The notes under the pieces are model-generated. The model was not told the DNA's origin and made no database searches. It saw nothing but the letters and a program-made list of their open reading frames with translations. DNA of 64,000 nucleotides, taken from NCBI RefSeq assembly GCF_004011885.1, contig NZ_SBEF01000014.1, positions 1-64,000 of the forward strand. Direction: 5' to 3'. Position numbers and translations under genes: made by a program. This stretch comes from Serratia microhaemolytica. GTDB lineage: Bacteria; Pseudomonadota; Gammaproteobacteria; Enterobacterales; Enterobacteriaceae. Positions 40,209-49,306 of this stretch are shown here, in pieces. Position 1 is the first letter of the stretch, and the number at the start of each line of letters is the position of its first letter.

Positions 40209-40327
40209 GAGCTGTTTGGCGCGGCTGCTAGCGATTGTTTGATTGACGGCTTGGCAGTGGCTATTTCAATGCTTTCTAGTGAGTTAATTATCACCCAGTC
40301 AAGGTGCAATCCCATTCGGTCGTTTGG

Positions 40328-41239
40328 TTACAGCCACTTCTCATCGCGACAGAAAGAGACACTCATCCATAAAGTTAACCCGGGTTGTTGTACTGATTGT
40401 GAAATATGTTCACGAATGCTATCTAACTCACTAATACCAATATGCTCTAGTGCTTCAGGCAGTACTACATAGACTTCGAGAAACATGCCGCGACCAATGC
40501 GGGTTACGTAGTGAGAATAGGTGATGAAACCGTAACGTTGGCTGAGCTGCTGCATTAACTGTTCTACCTGGTTATCCAAGTCAGTTGGTGTGATCAGTAA
40601 TACTTCTTTGATCGCGTTGAAAACAATTTTGGCTGGGGTGGGGATCACAAACAGGATCAGGACAGCCAGTATAACTGAGTCGACATACGGGATCAGGTAA
40701 GCATAGTGTGTCCGTTGTAGCAGCCAGGCGAGCGAGAAAGCGCAGAAAATGGCACCACTGATTGCGGTGGAGATTAGCCATCCTTTGATGTCTAACTCAA
40801 TAATTGGCGAGGATATTTGGTCATTGGCCTGTTTTTGTTTAATAAAAATCAGCAAACAGATTACTGTGACTGCGAAGGAGTAACTCATCGCCCAACCCAG
40901 GTCAAACGGATTGCCACCTTCAAGCAGGCTTTTTATTGCGTTAATAAAGGCATAGAAACAGAGTAAGATCAGTAAACTGCCATTAAAAACCAGCACCAGT
41001 GGCTCAATATGCCAAAAACCATACTGAAAGCGACGACTGGTCGGGTTCTGTTCGATGAGTCTCAGTACAAATAGCGCCAGGCTTGATAATACCGCATCCA
41101 GAATGGAGAACATCCCATCGAACATGATTGATTGTGAACCGGTTATCAATCCGAAGGAAACACTTAGACAGGCGATAGCGATTGCACCAGAGATCGAACG
41201 TTTTAATAACTGCTGTTCACGCTGAGTATTGGATACCAT
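40328..41239 (-). CDS. Cation diffusion facilitator (CDF) family transporter
   Basis: Inner-membrane protein of 303 residues with about six transmembrane helices and a C-terminal cytoplasmic domain (about 210-303). CDF proteins export divalent metal ions by proton exchange. Helix 2 has MFDGMFSILDAVLSSLALFVLR, with the two aspartates four residues apart at the metal site as far as can be read. Helix 5 has the matching YVDSVILAVLILF. The C-terminal region (SHYVTRIGRGMFLEVYVVLP) resembles the dimerisation domain. The start at 41239 (MVSNTQREQQ) has AAGGGG upstream. The metal cannot be stated. Placed between the vgrG scar and pssA. Confidence 0.82.
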   Translation of the reverse strand: MVSNTQREQQLLKRSISGAIAIACLSVSFGLITGSQSIMFDGMFSILDAVLSSLALFVLRLIEQNPTSRRFQYGFWHIEPLVLVFNGSLLILLCFYAFINAIKSLLEGGNPFDLGWAMSYSFAVTVICLLIFIKQKQANDQISSPIIELDIKGWLISTAISGAIFCAFSLAWLLQRTHYAYLIPYVDSVILAVLILFVIPTPAKIVFNAIKEVLLITPTDLDNQVEQLMQQLSQRYGFITYSHYVTRIGRGMFLEVYVVLPEALEHIGISELDSIREHISQSVQQPGLTLWMSVSFCRDEKWL

Positions 41240-41381
41240 TGGAAGCCCCTTTTTAGCCAGGCTGGAGGGATTCTGACCGATTGGCAACGGTTTTTATCAG
41301 CAGATGCGGCAAGTCAATTACGTTGCAATCGGCAAACCCGGTGTGCAGTGGAGACCGGGTGGCAGGTATAGTGTAGCTGTT

Positions 41382-42737
41382 TTACAGAATGCGGCGAATC
41401 AAACGGTCAATGCGGATACGGCGTAATCGCCGGATCAGTTTACGTACTTTATCCGGGTATTTATCGATTGACTGAAGATCAATGTAGTGAGTGACTAGCG
41501 TGGTGTGAGTGCGGATCATCGCCAGTTCTTGTTGGCGTTGTTGCTGTAGCTCCAGTTTGGGATCATGGATCAGGATTGCATTTTCCAGATCCAACCGCCA
41601 GGCGCGTGGATTCAGATTATTCCCTGTGATCAGTTGCCACTTTTCATCCACCCATACCCCCTTCAAGTGGTAGCTATTATCACCGTCTTTCCACAATCGG
41701 ACTATCAATTGTCCGCTATAGACGTAGCGTTGTAAGCGGCTCAAAAAGCGGCGTAGATTGATTTCGTACAGGTAGGGCAGTGCGCCAATAATCTTAAAAG
41801 GCTGATCTTCTGGAATGTAGAAGTCGTTAGCGCTCTTGTCACCAACGATAATCTCAACCTGTTTGCCTTCTCGCAGTAACGAGACAATGGTGCGTACCAA
41901 TGTTGAGGGAAGATTGAAGTAAGGGGTGCAGAGTGTCAGCTTCTGCTCTGTGCTGGCCATCAAATGGTAGATGGTCTTATTGAGTAGGCTTGGTTTTCCC
42001 AAGCCTACCAGCGGTGTCACTGCTAGCTCTTCGTTACTGGCATTTGATTGGAACTGGTAGTTAGCACTGCGCAAATTTAGCCTGAGCTGGCGGATCTCAT
42101 TTTTCAATTCACTATTTGTTGCTCGCTTGGCACGATCGAGCGGCTGTACCGCTGCGCTAGTGAGTAGGTGTTGCTTGATGTAGCGACAGAAAGTCTCGGC
42201 TAACGTTGGGTTCGTGAGCAATTGGTAGCGATCGTAGCGATATTTCTCATGTTGATGCAGGTAGACATCATTGATGCTGGCACCACTGTAAATAACGGTA
42301 TCATCAACGATAAATCCCTTCAGGTGTAACACACCCAAGGCTTCGCGCGTATTGACGGGTACACCATAGATGGGTACCGAAAGCGCCGGGTATTCTGCCG
42401 CTAGGCGGTAATACCAGTCGGCGTTGGTGTCGCTGGCTGCTGCACCAATTCGCCCACGCTGTGCGCGGTGCCAGTCAACCAGCACACAGATATCTAATTC
42501 GGGGCGCTGCTGTTTGGCTTGATACAGTGCATTCAGGATCTCTCGGCCAGCATCATCGTGCTCCAGATAGAGCGCAACCAGATAGATGCGGTTGCTAGCA
42601 CAGGCGATAGCGGAGAGCAGCGTAGTGCGAAAATCGGCTGCAGTGTACAGGGTATCGGCATCGGCCGCTGCCTGAGTCAGTTTTGGCAGTTGTGCCAGGT
42701 GTTGTTGATGTTTGCTACGTTTGAATTTTGACAACAT
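41382..42737 (-). CDS. pssA: Phosphatidylserine synthase (phospholipase D type)
   Basis: PssA makes phosphatidylserine from CDP-diacylglycerol and serine, the first step to phosphatidylethanolamine. From the ATG at 42737 (MLSKFKRSKHQQHL, a family start) the protein has 451 residues, equal to E. coli. Two HKD-type motifs are visible: HLKGFIVDDTVIYSGASIND and HLKGVWVDEKWQLITGNNLNPRAWRLDLENAILI. The C-terminal RKLIRRLRRIRIDRLIRRIL is a basic membrane-binding tail. A longer frame to 42857 lacks homology. Divergent from hrpB. Neighbours kgtP/rrn found in E. coli are absent. Confidence 0.96.
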   Translation of the reverse strand: MLSKFKRSKHQQHLAQLPKLTQAAADADTLYTAADFRTTLLSAIACASNRIYLVALYLEHDDAGREILNALYQAKQQRPELDICVLVDWHRAQRGRIGAAASDTNADWYYRLAAEYPALSVPIYGVPVNTREALGVLHLKGFIVDDTVIYSGASINDVYLHQHEKYRYDRYQLLTNPTLAETFCRYIKQHLLTSAAVQPLDRAKRATNSELKNEIRQLRLNLRSANYQFQSNASNEELAVTPLVGLGKPSLLNKTIYHLMASTEQKLTLCTPYFNLPSTLVRTIVSLLREGKQVEIIVGDKSANDFYIPEDQPFKIIGALPYLYEINLRRFLSRLQRYVYSGQLIVRLWKDGDNSYHLKGVWVDEKWQLITGNNLNPRAWRLDLENAILIHDPKLELQQQRQQELAMIRTHTTLVTHYIDLQSIDKYPDKVRKLIRRLRRIRIDRLIRRIL

Positions 42738-42941
42738 CACAGCGCGCTTCTTCTCTCTTGTTTGACCGGCCAGACTATCAGCAGCATTAAAGCATTTTTC
42801 AGCCCGTTTGACGATAGTATCATTAGTGCGGTCAATTCGGTTATGTTTTGCTGTCAATCTCTGCCAAGTTGCACCATTGCTATGTTATAGCAGTGAAATG
42901 TACCATGCGTAACTATTGGCTAGCGCAACACGGGAACTGTC

Positions 42942-45380
42942 ATGTCTCCTCTTCCAATTAATACGATTATTGATCAATTGCTGTTGGCTTTGCAGTCGGC
43001 ACGGCAAGTGTTGCTCCATGCTCCCACTGGCGCGGGAAAATCCACCTGGCTGCCTCTACAGATCTTGGCAAGTGCTGCGCTACCAGGGCGGATTATTATG
43101 CTGGAACCGAGACGGCTGGCTGCTAAGAGTGTCGCGTGTCGTTTGGCACAACAGTTGGGGGAGCAGCCTGGTGAAACCGTGGGTTACCGACTGCGAGCAG
43201 AAAGTAAAGTAGGTAGACAAACACGTCTCGAGGTGGTGACTGAGGGTATTTTGACGCGCATGTTGCAGCAGGATGCTGAGTTAACCGGTGTTAGTTTGGT
43301 GATCTTGGATGAATTTCACGAGCGCAGTTTACAGGCCGATTTGGCATTGGCGCTGTTGCTTGATGTGCAGCAGGGGCTACGTGACGATCTTAAACTGTTG
43401 ATCATGTCTGCCACGCTGGATGATTCCCGGCTCTCACAACGATTACCGCAAGCGCCATTGCTGGTTTCTACTGGGCGCAGTTATCCCGTCGAGCGCTGTT
43501 ACCAGCCTTTAGCCCCGCATCAACGATTGGAAGAAGGCGCGGCACAGGCAGTAAAGCGCTTAATGGCGCAACAACCGGGATCACTGCTGCTGTTTTTACC
43601 TGGAGTTACGCAGATCCTGCGGGTATTGGCGTTGTTACGAGATAATCTGCCGACTGATGTCGATCTTTGTCCGTTGTATGGTGCGTTACCGCTTTCTCAA
43701 CAGCAGCAGGCAATTCAGCCTGCGTTAGCCGGACGACGTAAGGTGGTGTTGGCAACCAATATTGCTGAAACCAGTTTGACTATTGAGGGGATCACGCTGG
43801 TGATCGACTGCGGGTTTGAGCATGTCGCTCACTATGACGAACGTAGCGGCCTGACACGGCTCAGCAGTCAGCGTATTAGCCAATCTGCTATGAGCCAGCG
43901 TGCCGGTCGTGCCGGGCGGTTAGCTGCGGGCATCTGTTGGCACTTATTGAGCAAACAGCAGGCCGAACGGGCGATAGCACAGCCAGTACCGGAGATATTG
44001 CGTAGTGATTTAACTGGGTTTTGGTTGGAACTGTTAGCTTGGGGCTGTGTCGATATCACGCAACTCAGTTGGCTGGATCCACCGGCTGAAACAGCGTTAG
44101 CATCAGCGCGTGAACTGTTACAGCGTTTGGCTGCGGTGGATGCACAAGGCAAGTTAACCGCTAAAGGGCGGTGGATGGTGGATTTAGGATGTGAGCCACG
44201 ATTAGCCGCGATGCTGTTGGCTGGCATTCATCACGGTGCTGATGGGGTAGCAACAGCAGCACTGCTGGTGGCATTACTGGAAGAGCCACCACGCGCAGGA
44301 CAGATTGATGTGGCTTACTGGTTACATCATCCACAACCACATTGGCAGCGTCGAGCTAGCCAATTGATTAAACGCTGTGTCATGCCAACTGGACAGGTTA
44401 ATATGGCGCTGGCCGAATTACTGTTAGTACATGCTTTCAGTGATCGCATTGCGCAACAGCGTGGTCAGGATGGGCGCTATCGCCTGGCGAATGGTTTAGG
44501 CGCGGTGATGGACGCAGATGATGCGCTGTCACAGCAGCGTTGGTTAGTTGTGCCGACACTATTGCAGGGGCATAACACGCCAGATGCCCGTATTTTGTTA
44601 GCATTACCACTGGCGATTGAGCGCTTGGTGAGCCAGTTACCAGAAATCGTCAGTTGCCAGACCCGCGTTGAATGGGATGAAAATAAAGGCACATTACGTG
44701 CTTGGCAACGTCAGCAAGTGGGATGTTTGACGTTACATAGCCAACCATTAGCCAAACCTTCCGCGCAACAGTTGCAACAAGCGTTAATACATTGGGTGCG
44801 CAATCAGGGGCTGAATGTGCTTAACTGGGATGTTCAAGCCTGTCAGCTAAGGCTACGCGTACAGTGTGCGCAACGTTGGCTGCCAGAATATGTTTGGCCC
44901 GCCATGGATGATGCGTCATTACTTGCCCGGTTAACTGATTGGTTGTCTCCTGCTCTGCATGGTGTACATAATCTGCACCAGCTCAGGCAGGTGAATGTTG
45001 CCCACGCGTTGGCTCAGTTGCTTGACTGGCAGCAGAAGCAACGGTTGGATAATGCCTTACCTACCCACTGCAATGTTGCCACTGGTAGTCGGTTGCCAAT
45101 CACTTATCATGCAGATAAACCGCCAGTGTTAGCAGTACGTTTGCAAGAGATGTTTGGTGAACAGAGTAATCCAACAGTGGCGGAAGGGAGAGTGGTGCTG
45201 GTGCTTGAGTTACTGTCGCCTGCTTATCGGCCATTGCAGATCACGCGTGATCTGGCTGCGTTTTGGCGCGGGGCATATGCAGACGTGCAGAAAGAGATGA
45301 AAGGGCGCTATCCCAAGCATTTATGGCCAGATGATCCCGCACACACGGCTCCGACCAGACGTACCAAAAAAAATCAATAA
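42942..45380 (+). CDS. hrpB: ATP-dependent RNA helicase HrpB (DEAH-type)
   Basis: HrpB is a putative DEAH-type (here DEFH) helicase of unknown precise role. The 812-residue protein has Walker A APTGAGKST (about 27-35), Walker B LDEFHERSL, motif III SATLDD, TNIAETSLTIEGITLVIDCG and motif VI QRAGRAGRLAAG. The helicase-associated and HrpB-specific C-terminal domains run to the end (YPKHLWPDDPAHTAPTRRTKK). The length is the same as E. coli. It precedes mrcB in the same direction, an ancestral pairing. Confidence 0.95.
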   Translation: MSPLPINTIIDQLLLALQSARQVLLHAPTGAGKSTWLPLQILASAALPGRIIMLEPRRLAAKSVACRLAQQLGEQPGETVGYRLRAESKVGRQTRLEVVTEGILTRMLQQDAELTGVSLVILDEFHERSLQADLALALLLDVQQGLRDDLKLLIMSATLDDSRLSQRLPQAPLLVSTGRSYPVERCYQPLAPHQRLEEGAAQAVKRLMAQQPGSLLLFLPGVTQILRVLALLRDNLPTDVDLCPLYGALPLSQQQQAIQPALAGRRKVVLATNIAETSLTIEGITLVIDCGFEHVAHYDERSGLTRLSSQRISQSAMSQRAGRAGRLAAGICWHLLSKQQAERAIAQPVPEILRSDLTGFWLELLAWGCVDITQLSWLDPPAETALASARELLQRLAAVDAQGKLTAKGRWMVDLGCEPRLAAMLLAGIHHGADGVATAALLVALLEEPPRAGQIDVAYWLHHPQPHWQRRASQLIKRCVMPTGQVNMALAELLLVHAFSDRIAQQRGQDGRYRLANGLGAVMDADDALSQQRWLVVPTLLQGHNTPDARILLALPLAIERLVSQLPEIVSCQTRVEWDENKGTLRAWQRQQVGCLTLHSQPLAKPSAQQLQQALIHWVRNQGLNVLNWDVQACQLRLRVQCAQRWLPEYVWPAMDDASLLARLTDWLSPALHGVHNLHQLRQVNVAHALAQLLDWQQKQRLDNALPTHCNVATGSRLPITYHADKPPVLAVRLQEMFGEQSNPTVAEGRVVLVLELLSPAYRPLQITRDLAAFWRGAYADVQKEMKGRYPKHLWPDDPAHTAPTRRTKKNQ

Positions 45381-45558
45381 TCAACATATTGCCCCACCTG
45401 TTTTGTGGTGGCTAATGGCCGGTTTTCGGCTGGTAGTAAAGTCGGATAGTAGCAAATTCGGCTGGTAGTAAAACAGGTTCCTGTTGCATTGCAATGGGTG
45501 TCAACCAATATCAGGATAAATATGATTAAGTTAGTAACTTGTGTTCGAGGAGTCAGCC

Positions 45559-47901
45559 ATGACGGATAAAGCAAAAGGCAAAAAAGGCGCTAAGAAACGC
45601 CGTTGGCTTGGGCTGATTGTAAAGCTTTTCCTGGTGATGATTGCAGCGGTGGCAATCTATGGTGTCTACCTCGATTCACAAATTCGTAGCCGTATTGATG
45701 GCCAGGTCTGGGAGTTTCCCGTCGCTGTCTATGGTCGCATGGTAAACCTGGAGCCAGGGATGCCATACAGCAAGCAGCAGATGATTCATCTGTTGGAAGG
45801 GATGCAGTACCGCCAAGTTAACAGTATTGTCCGCCCGGGTGAGTTTTCCGTGCAGGAGAATAGCATTGAGTTACTGCGCCGCCCGTTTGATTTTCCCGAT
45901 GGTAAAGAGGGATTGATCCGGGCGCGGCTAGAGTTTCGGAACAATGGATTGTCGCGCATCGTCAATATGGAGAATCAGCGTAGTTTTGGTTTCTTCCGCC
46001 TCGATCCCCGCCTGATCACCATGATGCAATCACCAAATGGTGAACAGCGTCTGTTTGTCCATCGTTCCGGTTTTCCTGATCTGCTGGTTGAAACCCTGTT
46101 GGTGACCGAAGACCGCAATTTTTACCAGCACGATGGTATCAGTGTCTTCTCGATTGGGCGTGCGGTGATAGCCAATATGACCGCAGGGCGCACGGTACAA
46201 GGCGGTAGTACCCTAACGCAGCAACTGGTGAAGAACCTGTTTCTTAGCAATGAGCGGTCGTTATCACGCAAACTGAACGAAGCTTATATGGCGTTACTGT
46301 TGGACTATCGCTATAGCAAAGATCGCATTCTGGAGCTCTATCTCAATGAGGTTTATCTGGGGCAGAGTGGCGGTGATCAGATCCGTGGTTTTCCACTGGC
46401 CAGTCTCTACTACTTTGGTCGCCCGATCGATGAGCTAAGCCTGGATCAACTAGCGTTATTGGTTGGCATGGTGAAGGGCGCTTCACTGTATAACCCCTGG
46501 CGCAATCCACAATTGGCGTTAGAGCGCCGTAATGTGGTGCTTAAACTGCTACAGCGTCAGGGGCTGATTGATGATGAACTGCATAATACGCTTAGCGCAC
46601 GGCCGTTAGGGGTGCAGCCGAAAGGGGGAGTGATCTCGCCACAACCTGCGTTTATGCAACTGGTGCGTGAAGAGTTGCAGAAGAAGCTCGGCGATAAGAT
46701 TAACGATCTCTCTGGGGTGCGTATTTTCACCACCTTGGATCCGGTTTCACAAGATGCGGCAGAAAAGGCGGTTGAAGAGGGGATCAAAGCACTCGGTAAG
46801 GCGCACAGTATGTCAGATCTTGAAGCGGCAATGGTGATTGTCGATCGCTTCAGTGGTGAAGTGCGTGCGATGGTCGGCGGCGCTAATCCTCAGTTTGCCG
46901 GTTTTAACCGCGCAATGCAGGCGCGTCGTCTGATTGGTTCATTGGCGAAACCGGCGACTTATTTGACCGCATTATCGGAACCCGATAAATATCGTCTGAA
47001 TACCTGGCTGGCAGATCAACCGTTGTCGCTTACGTTATCTAATGGCTCACTGTGGGAGCCGAACAATTACGATCGCCAGTTCCGTGGTCGCGTGTTGTTG
47101 GTTGACGCTCTTGCCACCTCTCTGAATGTGCCAACGGTAAACCTTGGTATGACGATTGGGTTGGATCAGATCGGGGCGACACTGCAGCGTTTGGGTTCGC
47201 CCAGTTCGGCGATATCACAAAATCCCTCAATGTTGCTTGGTGCGATTGGCCTGACACCGATAGAGGTGGCTCAGCAGTATCAGACGTTAGCCAGTGGTGG
47301 CAATCGGGCACAACTTTCGGCGATACGTTCGGTGATCACCCAGCAAGGTACCGTGTTGTATCAGAGCTATCCGCAAGCAAAGCGTGAAATTCCCGCTCAG
47401 GCCGCCTATTTGACGCTGTATGCGATGCAGCAGAGCGTCAGCAGCGGTACTTCACGTGGTTTGGCGGCAAAATTTGCCAGCTACAATCTAGCGGTAAAAA
47501 CTGGCACAACCAATGAACTGCGTGATAGCTGGTTTGCTGGCATTGATGGTAAAGAGGTGGTTATCACTTGGATTGGGCGCGACAATAATGGCCCGACTAA
47601 GTTGACCGGTGCTACCGGTGCCCTGACGCTCTATCGCCGCTATCTGGAGAATCAGACACCGCTGGTCTTGCGCTTGCAGCCACCGGAAGGGATTAACCTG
47701 ATGGCGATTAATGAATCTGGTGATTTTATCTGTAGCGGTAATGGGGTGCGTACCTTGCCAGTCTGGACGAATAATCCACAAGCATTATGCCAAGCCGCCG
47801 TGCCAGCACGGGTGGAACAGCAGCAGCGGACACCGACGCAACAGAATAAATCTAATGATAACGGTGGTGTTTCCGGCTGGTTTAGGGAGCTATTTCACTA
47901 G
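45559..47901 (+). CDS. mrcB: Bifunctional penicillin-binding protein 1B
   Basis: PBP1B polymerises and cross-links peptidoglycan. The 780 residues are shorter than E. coli (844) because the cytoplasmic N-terminus is brief (about 18 residues before the membrane helix). An in-frame stop (taa) lies two codons upstream of 45541, so no longer form exists here. This resembles the short gamma isoform of E. coli. The UB2H domain is at about 60-140. The transglycosylase catalytic VTEDRNFYQHDG and GGSTLTQQLVKN are intact, and so are the transpeptidase motifs GSLAKP (SxxK), SLN and KTGTTN. GAGGAG precedes the ATG. Convergent with the MipA-type gene, with a terminator between. Confidence 0.95.
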   Translation: MTDKAKGKKGAKKRRWLGLIVKLFLVMIAAVAIYGVYLDSQIRSRIDGQVWEFPVAVYGRMVNLEPGMPYSKQQMIHLLEGMQYRQVNSIVRPGEFSVQENSIELLRRPFDFPDGKEGLIRARLEFRNNGLSRIVNMENQRSFGFFRLDPRLITMMQSPNGEQRLFVHRSGFPDLLVETLLVTEDRNFYQHDGISVFSIGRAVIANMTAGRTVQGGSTLTQQLVKNLFLSNERSLSRKLNEAYMALLLDYRYSKDRILELYLNEVYLGQSGGDQIRGFPLASLYYFGRPIDELSLDQLALLVGMVKGASLYNPWRNPQLALERRNVVLKLLQRQGLIDDELHNTLSARPLGVQPKGGVISPQPAFMQLVREELQKKLGDKINDLSGVRIFTTLDPVSQDAAEKAVEEGIKALGKAHSMSDLEAAMVIVDRFSGEVRAMVGGANPQFAGFNRAMQARRLIGSLAKPATYLTALSEPDKYRLNTWLADQPLSLTLSNGSLWEPNNYDRQFRGRVLLVDALATSLNVPTVNLGMTIGLDQIGATLQRLGSPSSAISQNPSMLLGAIGLTPIEVAQQYQTLASGGNRAQLSAIRSVITQQGTVLYQSYPQAKREIPAQAAYLTLYAMQQSVSSGTSRGLAAKFASYNLAVKTGTTNELRDSWFAGIDGKEVVITWIGRDNNGPTKLTGATGALTLYRRYLENQTPLVLRLQPPEGINLMAINESGDFICSGNGVRTLPVWTNNPQALCQAAVPARVEQQQRTPTQQNKSNDNGGVSGWFRELFH

Positions 47902-47937
47902 AGATTAAGCGGCTAGAACATCAGGCTGATCATTAAA

Positions 47938-47971
47938 AACGCAGGCATTATGCCTGCGTTGCTGTTTTTAG
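47938..47971 (+). terminator. mrcB Rho-independent terminator
   Basis: aacgcaggc (47938-47946) pairs perfectly with gcctgcgtt (47952-47960) around a five-base loop, followed by gctgttttta. It lies 37 bases past the mrcB stop. The gene on the other strand ends about 85 bases further, so this stem could also act from that side. Confidence 0.85.
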
Positions 47972-48054
47972 CGCCGAAGTATCACATCACTGTCTGATCA
48001 ACACGCTAGCATCTACCGAATGTGGTAGTTGATGGTTTTAAAGCTAAAGAGGCA

Positions 48055-48798
48055 CTAAAAAGCGTAATTGAATCCCGCAATCAGTGTGCCTGAGACGCTG
48101 CTATCCACCATTGGGCTGTCTTTGACCTCTTTAGGTAACGCCATGCCACGGGCAGCGAGGAAAGCACTCCAGTTTTGATTAATCCGGTATCCTACTGATA
48201 ATTCAATATAAGGAGTCCAGCTACTGCCAGGTTGATATTGTGCTAACCCGCTGCGCATTGACTCTGCACCGCTCACGCCATAGTAGTATTCATTGTGATT
48301 ACTACTGGCCCAGGTAACACCAATACCAGGTGTCACGCCCCATTGACCGAAATTGAACCGGTATAAGTAACCGATATCACCCAATACACCATTACTGTTA
48401 TTCAATGTATCTGCGCCAATATCAACGCGAACTACCCCCAACGTGGGGTGGGTATAACGGTACAGTAGACCGGCCATCAGCGTAGCGTTGCGCTTGTCCA
48501 AACGTTTCATGGCGTAAATGTCACTGTCGTCTGGTTTAAAAGAGAGCGGCAGATAATAGGCGTTGACAGAGACGCGATGCTGTTCATTTTGCCAGACATG
48601 AACGCCGCCGGTTAAACCTTTAAAATAGGCATGCTCTCCTTCATAACTCACCATCGGTATCGGTAAAACGCGATCCTGATCGCCAGCATAAGGGCTAGGG
48701 CTGACCACAACTGCAGCACCGACAGCAAACTGATTGGCTTGTGCCGGCAGGGCTGCCACCGTGACTAGAGCCAGCACTGATAATTTTAACGACTTCAT
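48055..48798 (-). CDS. MipA/OmpV family outer-membrane protein
   Basis: The 247-residue precursor has a signal peptide ending ALPAQA (about residue 21) and ends in the aromatic GFNYAF typical of outer-membrane barrels. The conserved N-terminal FAVGAAVVVSPSPYAGDQDRVLPIPMVSYEGEHAYFKG is the MipA/OmpV signature. MipA scaffolds MltA with PBP1B in E. coli. Its position next to mrcB is suggestive, but in E. coli mipA is elsewhere, and OmpV/YiaT-type relatives also exist. AAGGAT precedes the start. Exact subfamily is uncertain. Confidence 0.82.
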   Translation of the reverse strand: MKSLKLSVLALVTVAALPAQANQFAVGAAVVVSPSPYAGDQDRVLPIPMVSYEGEHAYFKGLTGGVHVWQNEQHRVSVNAYYLPLSFKPDDSDIYAMKRLDKRNATLMAGLLYRYTHPTLGVVRVDIGADTLNNSNGVLGDIGYLYRFNFGQWGVTPGIGVTWASSNHNEYYYGVSGAESMRSGLAQYQPGSSWTPYIELSVGYRINQNWSAFLAARGMALPKEVKDSPMVDSSVSGTLIAGFNYAF

Positions 48799-49306
48799 AT
48801 AATATCCTTTTTATCAATAGGTAATAATGATGGCACGAAAAAACGATACCACAGTTTTTCCACTGGTTGATAGATGAATTGAAGTCGTGCGAAACAATTG
48901 CCAGGGAATGGCTTTTCGAGAGATCCGGCAGACAGCACATTAAGCACAAACTTAACTGTTGGCAAAAACAAGTCTTATCTATGTTCCGATTATCATTGCT
49001 GAAAAATTCACCATTTACAACAACAAAAGTGGGGATTGTCGCCATATAAAGTGATTGGGGCAAATTTTAAATATGGAACTCTTGCCGCTCAAAATACGTC
49101 TACTTCATCTGTCAGCGAACTGACTTAGTTTTATTATATCAACCAATCTGAATGCTGTTCTGCGTGTCGTGTGATTGGCATCAATTAAATGCCAATATGA
49201 GTGGCACATATTCAGTGTTGCGTTTTGTCTGGTGTTAGAGCCGGCGGTAAGACGGCGGCAATAAAAAAACCAGACACACAGCAAAACGGTGTGTCTGGCA
49301 TATCAG
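48799..49306. other. Gene-free region between the MipA/OmpV gene and the alkylsulfatase gene
   Basis: About 500 bases hold the promoter of the leftward MipA/OmpV gene and, at the right end, the terminator of the leftward alkylsulfatase. The rest is AT-rich, with no recognisable gene. A short open frame at 48867-49049 has no ribosome site or known product. Confidence 0.5.
49262..49298 (-). terminator. Terminator of the alkylsulfatase-like gene
   Basis: A perfect 10-bp stem, ccagacacac (49270-49279) with gtgtgtctgg (49289-49298), is followed on the minus strand by seven T residues (49263-49269). It lies nine bases past the stop codon: a textbook intrinsic terminator. Confidence 0.92.

Larger units (their letters stand above)
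39633..40327. other. Scar region: IS relic, palindromic insert and displaced vgrG fragment
   Basis: This 695-base stretch between the immunity gene and the CDF transporter has no intact gene. From left to right it holds the outer end of an ISAs1/H-repeat-like element, a 23-codon stub of its transposase, a second inner terminus, a GC-rich palindromic insert, the right terminus, an 85-nt vgrG pretoxin copy, and about 120 unassigned bases. Confidence 0.75.
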
